NCBI GenBank assembly: GCA_029261295.1
Contig: JAJDBP010000029.1
Location: 124,001 to 188,000 of the forward strand
DNA: 64,000 bases
From: Nitrospirales bacterium
GTDB taxonomy: Bacteria > Nitrospirota > Nitrospiria > Nitrospirales > UBA8639
Direction of reading: 5' to 3'
In this document: positions 9,343 through 18,429 of the stretch, piece by piece
How the letters are laid out: each line of letters begins with the position of its first letter
How positions within the stretch are numbered: the first letter of the stretch is position 1
Notes under the pieces: generated by a model
Databases searched by the model: none
What the model saw: the letters and a program-made list of their open reading frames with translations, nothing else
Told to the model about the DNA's origin: nothing
Program-made: the position numbers and the translations under genes

Positions 9343-10623
9343 TTACAACTCTTTGCCGACCAATCGCTCTAATTCAGTGAGAGCGCTAGCGAGATCAAAA
9401 CGAACATGTGCATACCCTTCAAATGTTTGCCATAACACCCGTTGAGCATCTAAGACATCAAGTAAGCTGGCTTCACCAAATTTAAAACTCGTTCTTGCAA
9501 TACGAACAGCTTCCTTCGCTTGCTTTAATAAACCTTGCTCAAAGGTCTTGATCTGCGTCGAAGCGGTCTTCGAAAGTTGTACCTGCTCGGTGATGCCTTT
9601 TTTGAGAAAACTTTTAACCTGCTGAAGATTGGCTTCTGCCTGACGACGAAGGCCCAAGGCCTGAGCCATTTCACCCTGTCGTTGGCTCCAGAGCGGCAAG
9701 GGAAGGGAGAGCCCTCCCACAAACCCTTCTCGTCCGGCATCCCGTTGATAGCCTCCACTGATTGTGACATTGGGCACACGAGCATGTTGCTCTTGGTCAT
9801 ATTGCGCATCGGCTACGTCAAGCAATTTTTGAGATTTGCGTATTTCAGGATGTGCTTGGAACGCCGCTTTGATCAAATCCTGGGCATTCATTTTTTTCAC
9901 CTCTGACTCGAAATCGCCTTGGATAGAAAATTCTTCACCCAAATTGCCAGCCGTCAATTGATCAAGAGCAGCTTTGACAATTCGAACCCTTCCTCTTGCC
10001 TGATTCACTTCTTTTTGGGCTTGTAATAATTCCACCTTCACTTTGACACCTTCAAATGGTGGAGCTTCCCCAGACTCGACTCGCCGCTGTACCGCTCCTT
10101 CAAAAGTGGTGACGGTATGTAAAAGCCGTGAAGCCAGATCAGCAAGAGTCTGGGCCAACAGTAATTCATAAAAGGTTCGCTTCACCGTTGCCCGAACGTT
10201 TACCTGGGAAACCTCAATATTGGCTTGCGCACTACTGACACGAGCCTCCGCAGCTTGTTGGCGGGCAGCACGCGTACCCGGCCATTCCAACGGCTGACTC
10301 AAAGAAATATACCGTTCAAACATCGTACGGCCGGTGGGATCAAGAATTTGTCCACGACCGCCTTGTAGGCCCAACGTAGGATTGGGATAGGCGTTAGCAG
10401 TCTTCTTCTCCCCGGTCTTTTGATCAAAGAAACCTTTACCCCATTCAAACGTAGGATTGTGCGTCAAGGTCAAATCAATAATTTCTTGAAGCGAATACGG
10501 TCGAACCGTGCCCTCTTCCGCTTGAGCCTGTGTGGTAAATATAAGCCCTATACTGCCCAAACTCACCATTAGCCACAGTACCGTTGAACGAAATAAATTA
10601 TACGATCGTTTGTTGTTCATCAT
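9343..10623 (-). CDS. czcC: TolC-family outer membrane efflux protein (CzcC-like)
   Basis: 426 residues with a signal peptide (ending TQAQA near residue 35) and the long heptad-rich helices of TolC/CzcC proteins in two repeated halves (for example EARVSSAQANIEVSQVNVRATVK and the matching C-terminal half with SFKFGEASLLDVLDAQR). It forms the outer membrane exit duct of a tripartite RND pump. Its start overlaps the end of the RND pump gene by 26 bases, so the two are co-translated. It is the last gene of the minus-strand efflux operon. The metal carried cannot be read from this subunit; the symbol follows the operon type. Confidence 0.88.
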   Translation of the reverse strand: MMNNKRSYNLFRSTVLWLMVSLGSIGLIFTTQAQAEEGTVRPYSLQEIIDLTLTHNPTFEWGKGFFDQKTGEKKTANAYPNPTLGLQGGRGQILDPTGRTMFERYISLSQPLEWPGTRAARQQAAEARVSSAQANIEVSQVNVRATVKRTFYELLLAQTLADLASRLLHTVTTFEGAVQRRVESGEAPPFEGVKVKVELLQAQKEVNQARGRVRIVKAALDQLTAGNLGEEFSIQGDFESEVKKMNAQDLIKAAFQAHPEIRKSQKLLDVADAQYDQEQHARVPNVTISGGYQRDAGREGFVGGLSLPLPLWSQRQGEMAQALGLRRQAEANLQQVKSFLKKGITEQVQLSKTASTQIKTFEQGLLKQAKEAVRIARTSFKFGEASLLDVLDAQRVLWQTFEGYAHVRFDLASALTELERLVGKEL

Positions 10624-13600
10624 GACTCCTGGGACAAAAATATCGATAGACAGCTGGAAGCACCAACAAAGTAAGGGCAGTAGAAGTGACTAAGCCGCCA
10701 ATGACCACCGTGGCCAGGGGGCGTTGAACTTCAGCACCCATCGTGGTCGCCAAAGCCATGGGAAGAAACCCAAAGCTTGCGACTAACGCCGTCATCAACA
10801 CAGGACGTAGTCGATCTACCGCACCTTGGGCCACCGCCTGTTCAAGGGCCAGACCTTTGTCTTCTAACGTACGAATTCGTGAAACCAAGACCACGCCATT
10901 TAGTACGGCAATGCCAAACAATGCAATAAATCCCACAATGGCAGAAATACTCAGAGGCAATCCGCGTATCCAAAGCGCGAAGATTCCTCCAGATAAGGCT
11001 AAAGGAACATTCAGGAAAATGAGCATAGCTGGCCGGAGAGTGCCAAATATCAGTGAGAGCATCCCAATGATTAAGAGTAATGTGACCGGCACAATGAGCG
11101 CTAAACGCCGTGTGGCTTGTTCAAGATTTTCAAATTGTCCGCCCCATTCCAAATAGTAGCCAGAAGGAAGGGAGATGTGTTCGCGAATAGTCTGTTGAGC
11201 TTCAGCCATAAAGCTACCCAAATCCCGTCCACGAATATTCGTTTCTACCACGATTCGACGATGGTTATTTTCTCGACTAATTTGTGCTGGGCCTTCATCG
11301 ACGAGCACTTCAGCAATGCGAGAGAGTGGGACCAACTCACCATGAGGTGTTGGGACGAGAAGATTTCTGAGAGCTCCCGGGCTGGCTGAGGATTGATCCG
11401 TAAGACGAACAACTAACGCAAAACGACGTTCCCCTTCAAAAATGGTCCCGACATGTTGTCCGGCCCTGGCCGTTTGCACATAGGTCAAGACATCATCCGC
11501 CGTAATTCCATAGCGGGCAATCTGATCTCGATCCACAATGACACGAATACGTGGAACACCGGCAACCTGTTCGGCTTTGACATCCGCCGCCCCTGGAATA
11601 CCTTGTAAGACGGAAGCCACCTGCTGGGCATGCTTACGTAGCCCAGAGAGATTCGGTCCAAAAATCTTTACGGCAATATCGGATCGCGTTCCGGCAATCA
11701 ATTCATTGAATCGCATTTCGATGGGTTGAGTAAATCCAAGTCCGACTCCATGCACCGATTCCATAATGGCTTGTTGCATGCGCTCAATGAGTTCGTCTTT
11801 CGTTGTAGCACTGGTCCATTCACTCTTGGGTTTTAAAATGGCAAAGACATCTGAAAGTTCGATACCCATAGGATCGGTCGCCACTTCAGGACTTCCGGTT
11901 CTAGAGACCACTTGAATCACTTCCGGAAATTTTCGCAGAGTCGCTTCTACCTGAAGGGCTGTCGCTACCGATTCATCAAGTGACACGCTCGGCAAACGCC
12001 AGACTTGAACAGCTAAGTCTCCCTCATCTAAACGTGGCATAAACACCACCCCCAGTGAACTCCCGATGAAAAGACTTCCCACAAATAATACAATCGCTGC
12101 TCCGGCGGCTAAAAGTGGTTGCCTTATAGACAATAGAAGACAGGGCTCATAAATTGAACGGAGCGTTCGAATCAACCATGTGTCTCCTTGATTGGGTTGG
12201 ATTTTGGCAAACCAAAACGCCAGCGTGGGGACCGCCGCCACGGCAAAGAACAATGAACCGATTAGCGCAAAAATGACCGTAAACGCCATGGGATGAAACA
12301 TTTTCCCTTCGACTCCCGTGAGAGTCAAAATAGGAAGATACACCACGATAATAATGCCCATAGCAAAGGTAATAGGACGCAACACTTCCTTGGCCGCATC
12401 ATGAATACCCTGAGCTCTAGCTTCAACCGAACGATCCTTGAGAGCATGTAATTTCCGAAGAATATTATCAATCATCACTACCGAGCCATCCACCAGCAAT
12501 CCAAAATCAATCGCGCCAAGACTCATCAGGTTTCCCGAAATCCCCGTCTTGAGCATCCCGGTAAATGCAAACAACATCGAAACCGGAATGGCCGCCGCAA
12601 CAATCAACCCAGATCGGAAATTCCCCAGGAAGAGAAACAAAATAGCAATAACGAGTAAGCCGCCTTCCCACAGATTATTTTGAACGGTACGAATGACCTG
12701 GGAGACAAAAATGGAACGATCATAATAGGGCTCAATAATCACACCAGGTGGCAATGTGGCTTGAATTTCTTGCACACGCGTTTTAATTTTCTCAAGTAAG
12801 AGTTGAGCATTTCCACCGGCCAACATCTGCACCATCCCAATGACGGTTTCACCCTCCCCCATCCTAGTTGCAGCCCCAATCCTGAGGTTTGCACCTTCTT
12901 GCACGACAGCAATATCTTTAATAAAGATTGGAATCCCGCCAGGGGCATGCTTCACAAGAATGTTTCCAAGGTCCGTCACCCCCTTGGCCATGGCTTCCCC
13001 GCGAATAAGAAATTGTTCGCGTTCATGTACAATATACCCACCACCAGCCAGCGCATTATTTTGCTCTAAGGCCTCATAGACATCTTTAAGAGAAAGCTTC
13101 ATCGCGAGCAATCGTTGAGGATCGACCATCACTTGAAATTGCTTCTCTCGCCCTCCCCAAATATTGACTTCGACTACGCCAGGGATCGCTCGAAGGCGTC
13201 GCCCAATATCCCATTCCAACAGCGTGCGTAATTCCATAGGACTGTAGCCTTCGCCACTGACTGTAAATTGATACACTTCGCCAAGCCCTGTCGTCAGCGG
13301 CCCCATCATGGGTCTGGCATATTCTGATGGGATCTGTTCGACAGCAATGGCCAATCGTTCATTCACTAATTGACGAACAAAATACAGATCCAGATCATCC
13401 TCAAATATGGCCGTCACGACTGAAATGCCAAATTGAGAAATCGAGCGAAGCTCTTTAAGACCAGGCAGCCCACTCAAGTTCGTTTCAATGGGGAACGTGA
13501 CAAATTGTTCCACTTCAATCGGGCCTAGGGCCGGAGCGCGAGTCAGAACCTGAACCTGCACAGGGGTGAGATCAGGCACCGCATCAATCGGCAATTCCCC

Positions 13601-13690
13601 TAATGAATACACACCCGCCCCCATGACCAAAAGAAGTGTCACAAGCGTAAAGAACCGATACCGTAAAGAGAGTGTTAAAAGACGTTCCAT
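10598..13690 (-). CDS. czcA: Heavy-metal RND efflux pump, CzcA/CusA family
   Basis: 1030 residues, normal length for the heavy-metal RND family, with twelve membrane segments in two blocks (one at the N-terminus, about 340-540, about 860-1020) and two large periplasmic loops. The central membrane motif DFGLLVDGSVVMIDN in TM4 matches the DFG..DGA....EN signature of Zn/Co/Cd-type (HME1) pumps, with Ser in place of the usual Ala; Cu/Ag-type pumps differ here. It is the proton-driven inner membrane pump of a tripartite exporter, with the adaptor encoded upstream and the TolC-like duct downstream. The ATG at 13690 follows a 205-base gap that holds a hairpin repeat. Confidence 0.92.
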   Translation of the reverse strand: MERLLTLSLRYRFFTLVTLLLVMGAGVYSLGELPIDAVPDLTPVQVQVLTRAPALGPIEVEQFVTFPIETNLSGLPGLKELRSISQFGISVVTAIFEDDLDLYFVRQLVNERLAIAVEQIPSEYARPMMGPLTTGLGEVYQFTVSGEGYSPMELRTLLEWDIGRRLRAIPGVVEVNIWGGREKQFQVMVDPQRLLAMKLSLKDVYEALEQNNALAGGGYIVHEREQFLIRGEAMAKGVTDLGNILVKHAPGGIPIFIKDIAVVQEGANLRIGAATRMGEGETVIGMVQMLAGGNAQLLLEKIKTRVQEIQATLPPGVIIEPYYDRSIFVSQVIRTVQNNLWEGGLLVIAILFLFLGNFRSGLIVAAAIPVSMLFAFTGMLKTGISGNLMSLGAIDFGLLVDGSVVMIDNILRKLHALKDRSVEARAQGIHDAAKEVLRPITFAMGIIIVVYLPILTLTGVEGKMFHPMAFTVIFALIGSLFFAVAAVPTLAFWFAKIQPNQGDTWLIRTLRSIYEPCLLLSIRQPLLAAGAAIVLFVGSLFIGSSLGVVFMPRLDEGDLAVQVWRLPSVSLDESVATALQVEATLRKFPEVIQVVSRTGSPEVATDPMGIELSDVFAILKPKSEWTSATTKDELIERMQQAIMESVHGVGLGFTQPIEMRFNELIAGTRSDIAVKIFGPNLSGLRKHAQQVASVLQGIPGAADVKAEQVAGVPRIRVIVDRDQIARYGITADDVLTYVQTARAGQHVGTIFEGERRFALVVRLTDQSSASPGALRNLLVPTPHGELVPLSRIAEVLVDEGPAQISRENNHRRIVVETNIRGRDLGSFMAEAQQTIREHISLPSGYYLEWGGQFENLEQATRRLALIVPVTLLLIIGMLSLIFGTLRPAMLIFLNVPLALSGGIFALWIRGLPLSISAIVGFIALFGIAVLNGVVLVSRIRTLEDKGLALEQAVAQGAVDRLRPVLMTALVASFGFLPMALATTMGAEVQRPLATVVIGGLVTSTALTLLVLPAVYRYFCPRSHDEQQTIV

Positions 13691-13895
13691 TGATTTAGGA
13701 TCTTATTAAATAATCCTGGAAAATAATCCTTATATGCCTTGGGAAAATTCATTGAGTAGGAATCCCGGGAATGGTCAATAAATTCATCCAGCAAGGCCGC
13801 AGCATTTTTGGGGCGCGGAGCGTACTTCCAGTACGTGAGCACGGCAAAAAGGCGAAAACGCAGCTGGTGATTTTTTTCAACATTCCCATATTCAC
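13691..13895. repeat. Intergenic gap with a palindromic, repeat-like element between czcB and czcA
   Basis: This 205-base gap inside an otherwise compact operon contains a hairpin (CGTACT, TCC, AGTACG at 13821-13835) embedded in a G+C-rich stretch with GCGGAG and GTGAGC flanks. The composition differs from the flanking genes. A 74-codon frame on the minus strand crosses the gap but ends inside czcA and resembles no protein I know. I read it as a dispersed intergenic repeat, by analogy with REP-like elements; no second copy is visible in this window. Confidence 0.4.
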
Positions 13896-15068
13896 TCAAT
13901 CTCCAGCGATAGAATCTTTTAAGAGCGCATTTTTCAAATCAAACACACCCTCAATGACCACTTCATCTCCCGTCGTCAGTCCTTCAATCACCTCAATCCA
14001 TCCTTCACTCTCCTGCCCAAGTTTCACGGGAATAAACCGATACCTATTATCATCTTTCACGAACACCCCACGAACCCCCTCTACTAAGGTTGGCGCGGTC
14101 ACTGGAATAGCCAAAATGGACGCCTCCCCTTCCTCTAAACGAACTTCAACGTATTCATGAGGTTTCAGCAAACCCTGCCGATTATCGACATCAAACCGAA
14201 GTTGAATGGTCAACGTCGCTTTATCAGCCACAGGTGAGATATACGCCAAAGGCGCTTCAATTGGTTCACGGCCTTTCGCAAGGATGGTCCCACGGTCACC
14301 TTCATTGAACCGTTGGGCTTGTTCAATCGGAAGGTTCGCAAAGACCCAAACCTGCCGTGTATCCACCACCTCAAAGAGATGATCGCCTGGACTCACCCCC
14401 TGCCCAAGCACCACCGTTTGCTCAGAAATCGTTCCAGTTAATGGGGCCTTAATGATGTACCGATGCCCCTCCATCGTATGACTGTGCAACAGTTCATCTA
14501 GGTCTTTCTTCAACAGACCCATGTTCTGAAGCTTTTCCGTCACATGCTGATTGATCGCTTGGGCTTCAAAGTACTGAGCTTGATCTTCCATCAGACGCCG
14601 TTCCGACACAATTTGTTCGCCATGGAGTTTTTTCGTTCTCTCGAAGTTGGCGAGACGCAAGTCGACTTGCACTTTTGAGACTAAAAACTCCTGAACCAAT
14701 TCATCCAGCTTGAGACTCACAATGGCGAGTAACGGATCACCAACTTTGACATGGTTCCCTAATTGAACAAACACCTCTTCCACCTGACCCTCCAGTCGAG
14801 AGGACACCTTAGCTATCCTCCCAAGATCCAAGGCCACCCCGCCTGGGGCCACAATGGCCTGAGAGAGCATCCGGTTCTCAACAAGTGCCGTCTTGATTTG
14901 TGCTTGTGCCGAAGCCGTCAGCTGCAGCGAAGGAGGATGAGAGGCTTCCGGAATCCCCGCCGTTTCCGATTGAATTTTTCCAACAGGTTCCGATGGCTCA
15001 GAGCATCCCTGAACCAGCAGCAAAGGAAAAAGCAGAATGACATAGATAATCACAACACACCTCTTCAC
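13896..15068 (-). CDS. czcB: RND efflux periplasmic adaptor lipoprotein (CzcB/HlyD family)
   Basis: 390 residues with a signal peptide and lipobox (LLVQGC), so the adaptor is probably lipid-anchored to the inner membrane. It has the membrane-fusion-protein order: beta-barrel strand, lipoyl-like half motif (GRIAKVSSRLEGQVEEVFVQ), a coiled-coil hairpin, the second lipoyl half (YIIKAPLTGTISEQTVVLGQ), then beta-barrel and membrane-proximal domains. It links the RND pump to the outer membrane duct. The start is GTG at 15068; no strong ribosome-binding site is visible and no ATG is in frame nearby, so the exact start is uncertain. No His-rich metal-binding N-terminus is seen; that role may fall to the separate His-rich protein upstream. 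Confidence 0.88.
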   Translation of the reverse strand: MKRCVVIIYVILLFPLLLVQGCSEPSEPVGKIQSETAGIPEASHPPSLQLTASAQAQIKTALVENRMLSQAIVAPGGVALDLGRIAKVSSRLEGQVEEVFVQLGNHVKVGDPLLAIVSLKLDELVQEFLVSKVQVDLRLANFERTKKLHGEQIVSERRLMEDQAQYFEAQAINQHVTEKLQNMGLLKKDLDELLHSHTMEGHRYIIKAPLTGTISEQTVVLGQGVSPGDHLFEVVDTRQVWVFANLPIEQAQRFNEGDRGTILAKGREPIEAPLAYISPVADKATLTIQLRFDVDNRQGLLKPHEYVEVRLEEGEASILAIPVTAPTLVEGVRGVFVKDDNRYRFIPVKLGQESEGWIEVIEGLTTGDEVVIEGVFDLKNALLKDSIAGD

Positions 15069-15112
15069 AATTCACATTAAACATATTCAAAATCCCCTAT
15101 CACTTTAAGGGA

Positions 15113-15160
15113 CTTTGGTCCGAAGAGGACCAAAGCTTAGGGTGAGGGTAAAAGCTCACC
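15113..15160. repeat. Two adjacent hairpins between the His-rich gene and czcB
   Basis: A nine-base perfect stem (CTTTGGTCC, loop GAAGA, GGACCAAAG; 15113-15135) is followed by a six-base stem (GGTGAG, GGTAAAAG, CTCACC; 15141-15160). Neither is followed by a U-run on either strand, so they are not classical terminators. They lie in the transcribed leader between the first gene of the operon and czcB. The core GGTCCGAAGAGG recurs at 33694-33705, which suggests a dispersed repeat. Confidence 0.45.
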
Positions 15161-15247
15161 GAATACTTACACCACTATATTTAGGAATTGTTCTAGAATG
15201 CGCCCAGACCCCTACCAAAAGACAGAGGGCTCAGGAACACGATGAGA

Positions 15248-15727
15248 TTAAACGGATAGAACAGGCGGAGCGCGAGGAGAAAGGTTAGGTGGAAGAATTG
15301 AGGAATGTTGATGCTCTAAGAATTCAGGACTTTTTGAACGAACACTAGCATAAGCGGGAGAACTGACGGCCCCTATAACAAGAGCATGAAAAATTTCGGT
15401 TTTGTCTGAATCGGTATCAGGAGAGGGCTTAATCACCGAGAAGCCATAGGTCGCCTCTTCAAAATCATACGGTGGATGCGAAGAAGAATGAGAGGGTTCG
15501 GTTGAATCTCCTAGAAAGAAGAACCCATCATGATGATGTTCTTCATGAGCATCACCTTGGTGAGCATGAACAGGAGTATTAACTAAAATCGAATGGTAGG
15601 TGCCGCCATGAACCTGATCAGACTGACCATGGGCATGATCTGCTTCAGGATGGATATGAACAAGGGGTAGCGCAACAACCCAAATCACCAACCATAGCCG
15701 CAGGAATGTCTTATGTAGCACCTTCAC
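15248..15727 (-). CDS. Secreted His-rich protein leading the Czc operon
   Basis: 159 residues starting at GTG 15727 (GGAGG seven bases upstream). A signal peptide (LWLVIWVVALPLVHIHP) is followed by a His- and acid-rich region with clusters such as HPEADHAHG, HAHQGDAHEEHHHDG, and a C-terminal NLSPRAPP motif. Small His-rich periplasmic proteins of this design often precede Czc-type pumps in other bacteria, where they are thought to buffer or sense metal. It is the first gene of the operon, 179 bases before the adaptor gene. Metal binding is strongly suggested by composition; which metal is not. Confidence 0.7.
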   Translation of the reverse strand: MKVLHKTFLRLWLVIWVVALPLVHIHPEADHAHGQSDQVHGGTYHSILVNTPVHAHQGDAHEEHHHDGFFFLGDSTEPSHSSSHPPYDFEEATYGFSVIKPSPDTDSDKTEIFHALVIGAVSSPAYASVRSKSPEFLEHQHSSILPPNLSPRAPPVLSV

Positions 15728-16034
15728 CCGATATCCTCCATCTTACTTCCTCGGCAATATCAACCCAAGTATTGACCTTATCATAAAATTAATAAGAGAC
15801 AAAACACTTTGAAAGGAACGCCGCCTTCAATCAATATATATTTCAAATCTATGGAAGTAGTGGTTGGATATCCGACTACCTTTGGAAATTTTAAAAAAAT
15901 GTCATTTGTGACCTTATTTCCAGTCCACCAGCAAAGCGATTGAATTATTTCACACTTTTCCTTAAGCTTTCCTAATAATATGTCCTTTTCAGGGAAAATT
16001 CATTTCTCAAATGATTTTGAGAGAAGGAAAGAGA
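15728..16034. promoter_or_regulatory. Divergent promoter region between the Czc operon and the caspase/ABC operon
   Basis: 307 bases, A+T-rich, between the start of the His-rich gene (minus) and the start of the ABC transporter gene (plus); both operons must be transcribed from here. An interrupted dyad lies at 15857-15879: GTAGT, a GGATATCC centre, ACTAC. It may be an operator. No regulator gene flanks it. Confidence 0.45.
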
Positions 16035-18311
16035 ATGCCTTATAACGAAATCTTATTTAGCCTTCGAAACATAAAAAAGACATATCCAACTGCGTCTGGT
16101 GAAACTATTGTGGCTCTGGATATTGAAAAACTAGATATTCCACGAAATAAAGTAATTGCTATCTTGGGAAATTCTGGGTCAGGAAAAACAACCCTATTAA
16201 ATATTTTATCTATGTTAGATATACCAGACGAAAAGCTTAAATCGAATAGCGATTCTTCAAACTCTCAAATACTCTTTTCAGGTTTCTCTCGAGATCCCTC
16301 TCCCTTTGTAGATTTATTGAAGCCACAAACAAATTTTTTGGATTTCAGAAAAGAAACCTTTGGATTTATTTTTCAAGAAGGTTATTTACTAGAAAACCAA
16401 ATTGGAAAACGAAATATGATGATTCCCCTCCATATTAATGGGCTCAACACCTATGAGTATCCTTATAAAAAAATTGCAGAAACGATGCGTCTCAATAAGG
16501 GACAAGAACAACGACTTCCGAAAGATATTTCCGGCGGGGAAGCTCAAAGAATTGCCATCGCTCGAAGCTTGATTCATAACCCCTCTGTTCTTATCGCAGA
16601 TGAACCCACAAGCAGTCTTGACCCATTAGTTGGCTTAGAATTAATGGGATTTATTAAAGATTGGTGCCATAATTCCCCAGACCGCACAGTAATTTGGGTA
16701 ACACACAATATACATCAAGCTGCCTCTTGTGCTGATGTGGCCATTATTATGTCCAATGGGCATACAGGATCACCTCGTCTTCTTCCACAAGATACAGAAA
16801 AGCGAGGCGAAATTTTATTGCAATGGATGAAGGAGGAGGAGGAAAAGGTTTATCGCCAATCCAATATAGATGAAAGAAACAGGAAAGATGTATGGAAAAG
16901 TCTAAGTTTTTCAAAAAAGGCATCAAACCCTTTTTTTGAAAAACTTTCATTCCTGTTGCCCTACGCTATTTCTGAAGTTTTCCCCAAAAGATCCCCGGCT
17001 AAAAGAAGTGAAAAGAAGGTCAATCTCATCAAAAGGCAAGCTGCCCAAGGCCACAATATAATTTTCTTTTTTTTATTAATGCTTTTAGCATTGTTCCTTT
17101 CTGATATGTATTTTGGGATAAAAAATATACTTGCAACCGCCAATAATTCTGATTTTAGTAGAAATCAGCTCATAATCAATAAGGGAATCGACAAAACCGG
17201 GTTCCTGACAAAAGACGACCTAAAGAAAATAAGAGTTGAGATGGAAAAATGGCCGGCCACTGTTTCTCCTGTAAGAATGCCTTCCAATCTAATTAGAATG
17301 AACCCAAGTGTTAGTGAAAGCTTTGAAATGGTTACCATTCGCTTTGTGGCACTTGCTCTTTCAGACCCAATATTAGGTGATATACCCGTATTTAAAAATG
17401 AGAATCTCTCTGGAAAATTTTGCAATGAGAAATCCTTAGTTTCACCAAAAAACTTAAAAACTATTAAAGAGGTATTTAATAAATCTTCGGCCAGACAAGA
17501 AATCGGAACTCAAAAGGGGGTTTTTATAAAACGCAGTACTTTATGTAATAAACTTAAATACGAAGATAGCATTCCCTCGGAACTTCTTATTAACGAGTCC
17601 GAGGCACATGCGCTTTCCTCGAATAAACGGTTAAAAGTATTGGGAGTAGTTGAGAACTTACCCTTTGCCGCAAATGCACTCATAAGCTTGGGAACCGATG
17701 AGCAGATGTTTGTGGAAGGAGGCACCGAGGATAGTTTGCCCATGTTCCAAAAAATTACGATTTATCTTGATGACCCTCTTGCCCATGGAATAGACGTTGG
17801 AGACCATCTGAAGAGAATTGAATATACATTTGAAGGGAAAAACTTGAAATGGTGGATTTTCACTAAAGATTTAACGGACACTTTTTTATATTTTTCTTTA
17901 ATAACATTAATTGGGGCCAGTATAATCGTGGCATTGGCAGTTTCGGTTTCAGTCGCAAATGCCATTCAAAAAAAGAAAAAGGAAATAGGGGTTTTAATTG
18001 CTTATGGAATGGCATATTCGCACATAAGTCTTTTGTTCATTTTTCAGATGGTTTTAGTTTGGGGGGTTGCATGTGTTGCGCTTCCCATTCATCATTTTGG
18101 TATCCGACCTATTTTTTCAAATTTTTTCAGTTCGAATATTCTTACAACCATAAAAGTCAGTCCAGATGCAATCGTTGACGCATTTTCGCTACCTCTAACT
18201 CTATGGGTCGGCATCCCTTTTTTCGTGCTATTTTTGGCTATCTTAGCTATTCTTGTTCCAATTCACACAATAAGGAAGCAATCTACTGCTGAGATTATGA
18301 AAGGGAAGTAA
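16035..18311 (+). CDS. ABC transporter, ATPase fused to FtsX/MacB-type permease
   Basis: I start at the ATG at 16035, which has AAGGA seven bases upstream, not the in-frame ATG at 16011; this gives 758 residues. The N-terminal ABC domain has Walker A GNSGSGKT (about 45-52), a Q-loop (FIFQEG), signature SGGEAQ (about 166-171), Walker B VLIADE and an H-loop (WVTHN). One membrane helix (about 342-365), a periplasmic domain of about 250 residues and three C-terminal helices with an FtsX-type permease region follow. This is the MacB layout, which uses ATP to drive periplasmic events or export of proteins through a TolC partner rather than transport through the membrane. It is the first gene of the caspase/subtilase block, so export or release of those products is a reasonable inference. 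Confidence 0.85.
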   Translation: MPYNEILFSLRNIKKTYPTASGETIVALDIEKLDIPRNKVIAILGNSGSGKTTLLNILSMLDIPDEKLKSNSDSSNSQILFSGFSRDPSPFVDLLKPQTNFLDFRKETFGFIFQEGYLLENQIGKRNMMIPLHINGLNTYEYPYKKIAETMRLNKGQEQRLPKDISGGEAQRIAIARSLIHNPSVLIADEPTSSLDPLVGLELMGFIKDWCHNSPDRTVIWVTHNIHQAASCADVAIIMSNGHTGSPRLLPQDTEKRGEILLQWMKEEEEKVYRQSNIDERNRKDVWKSLSFSKKASNPFFEKLSFLLPYAISEVFPKRSPAKRSEKKVNLIKRQAAQGHNIIFFFLLMLLALFLSDMYFGIKNILATANNSDFSRNQLIINKGIDKTGFLTKDDLKKIRVEMEKWPATVSPVRMPSNLIRMNPSVSESFEMVTIRFVALALSDPILGDIPVFKNENLSGKFCNEKSLVSPKNLKTIKEVFNKSSARQEIGTQKGVFIKRSTLCNKLKYEDSIPSELLINESEAHALSSNKRLKVLGVVENLPFAANALISLGTDEQMFVEGGTEDSLPMFQKITIYLDDPLAHGIDVGDHLKRIEYTFEGKNLKWWIFTKDLTDTFLYFSLITLIGASIIVALAVSVSVANAIQKKKKEIGVLIAYGMAYSHISLLFIFQMVLVWGVACVALPIHHFGIRPIFSNFFSSNILTTIKVSPDAIVDAFSLPLTLWVGIPFFVLFLAILAILVPIHTIRKQSTAEIMKGK

Positions 18312-18429
18312 AGGCCGAGTTAAAGCATTCTGCCTTTGTTTAACATGGAGGGGAATTAAGATTAAGGTAAGTAGTCCTCATTTTTTAGGACTGCCAAAAC
18401 AATTGTTTTGGAAAAGGAGAGAATGGAAA

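Noticed and set aside
13675-13899. 74-codon frame between czcB and czcA
   Set aside because: It starts inside the czcB end, stops inside czcA and crosses a hairpin repeat; no ribosome-binding site and no family resemblance.
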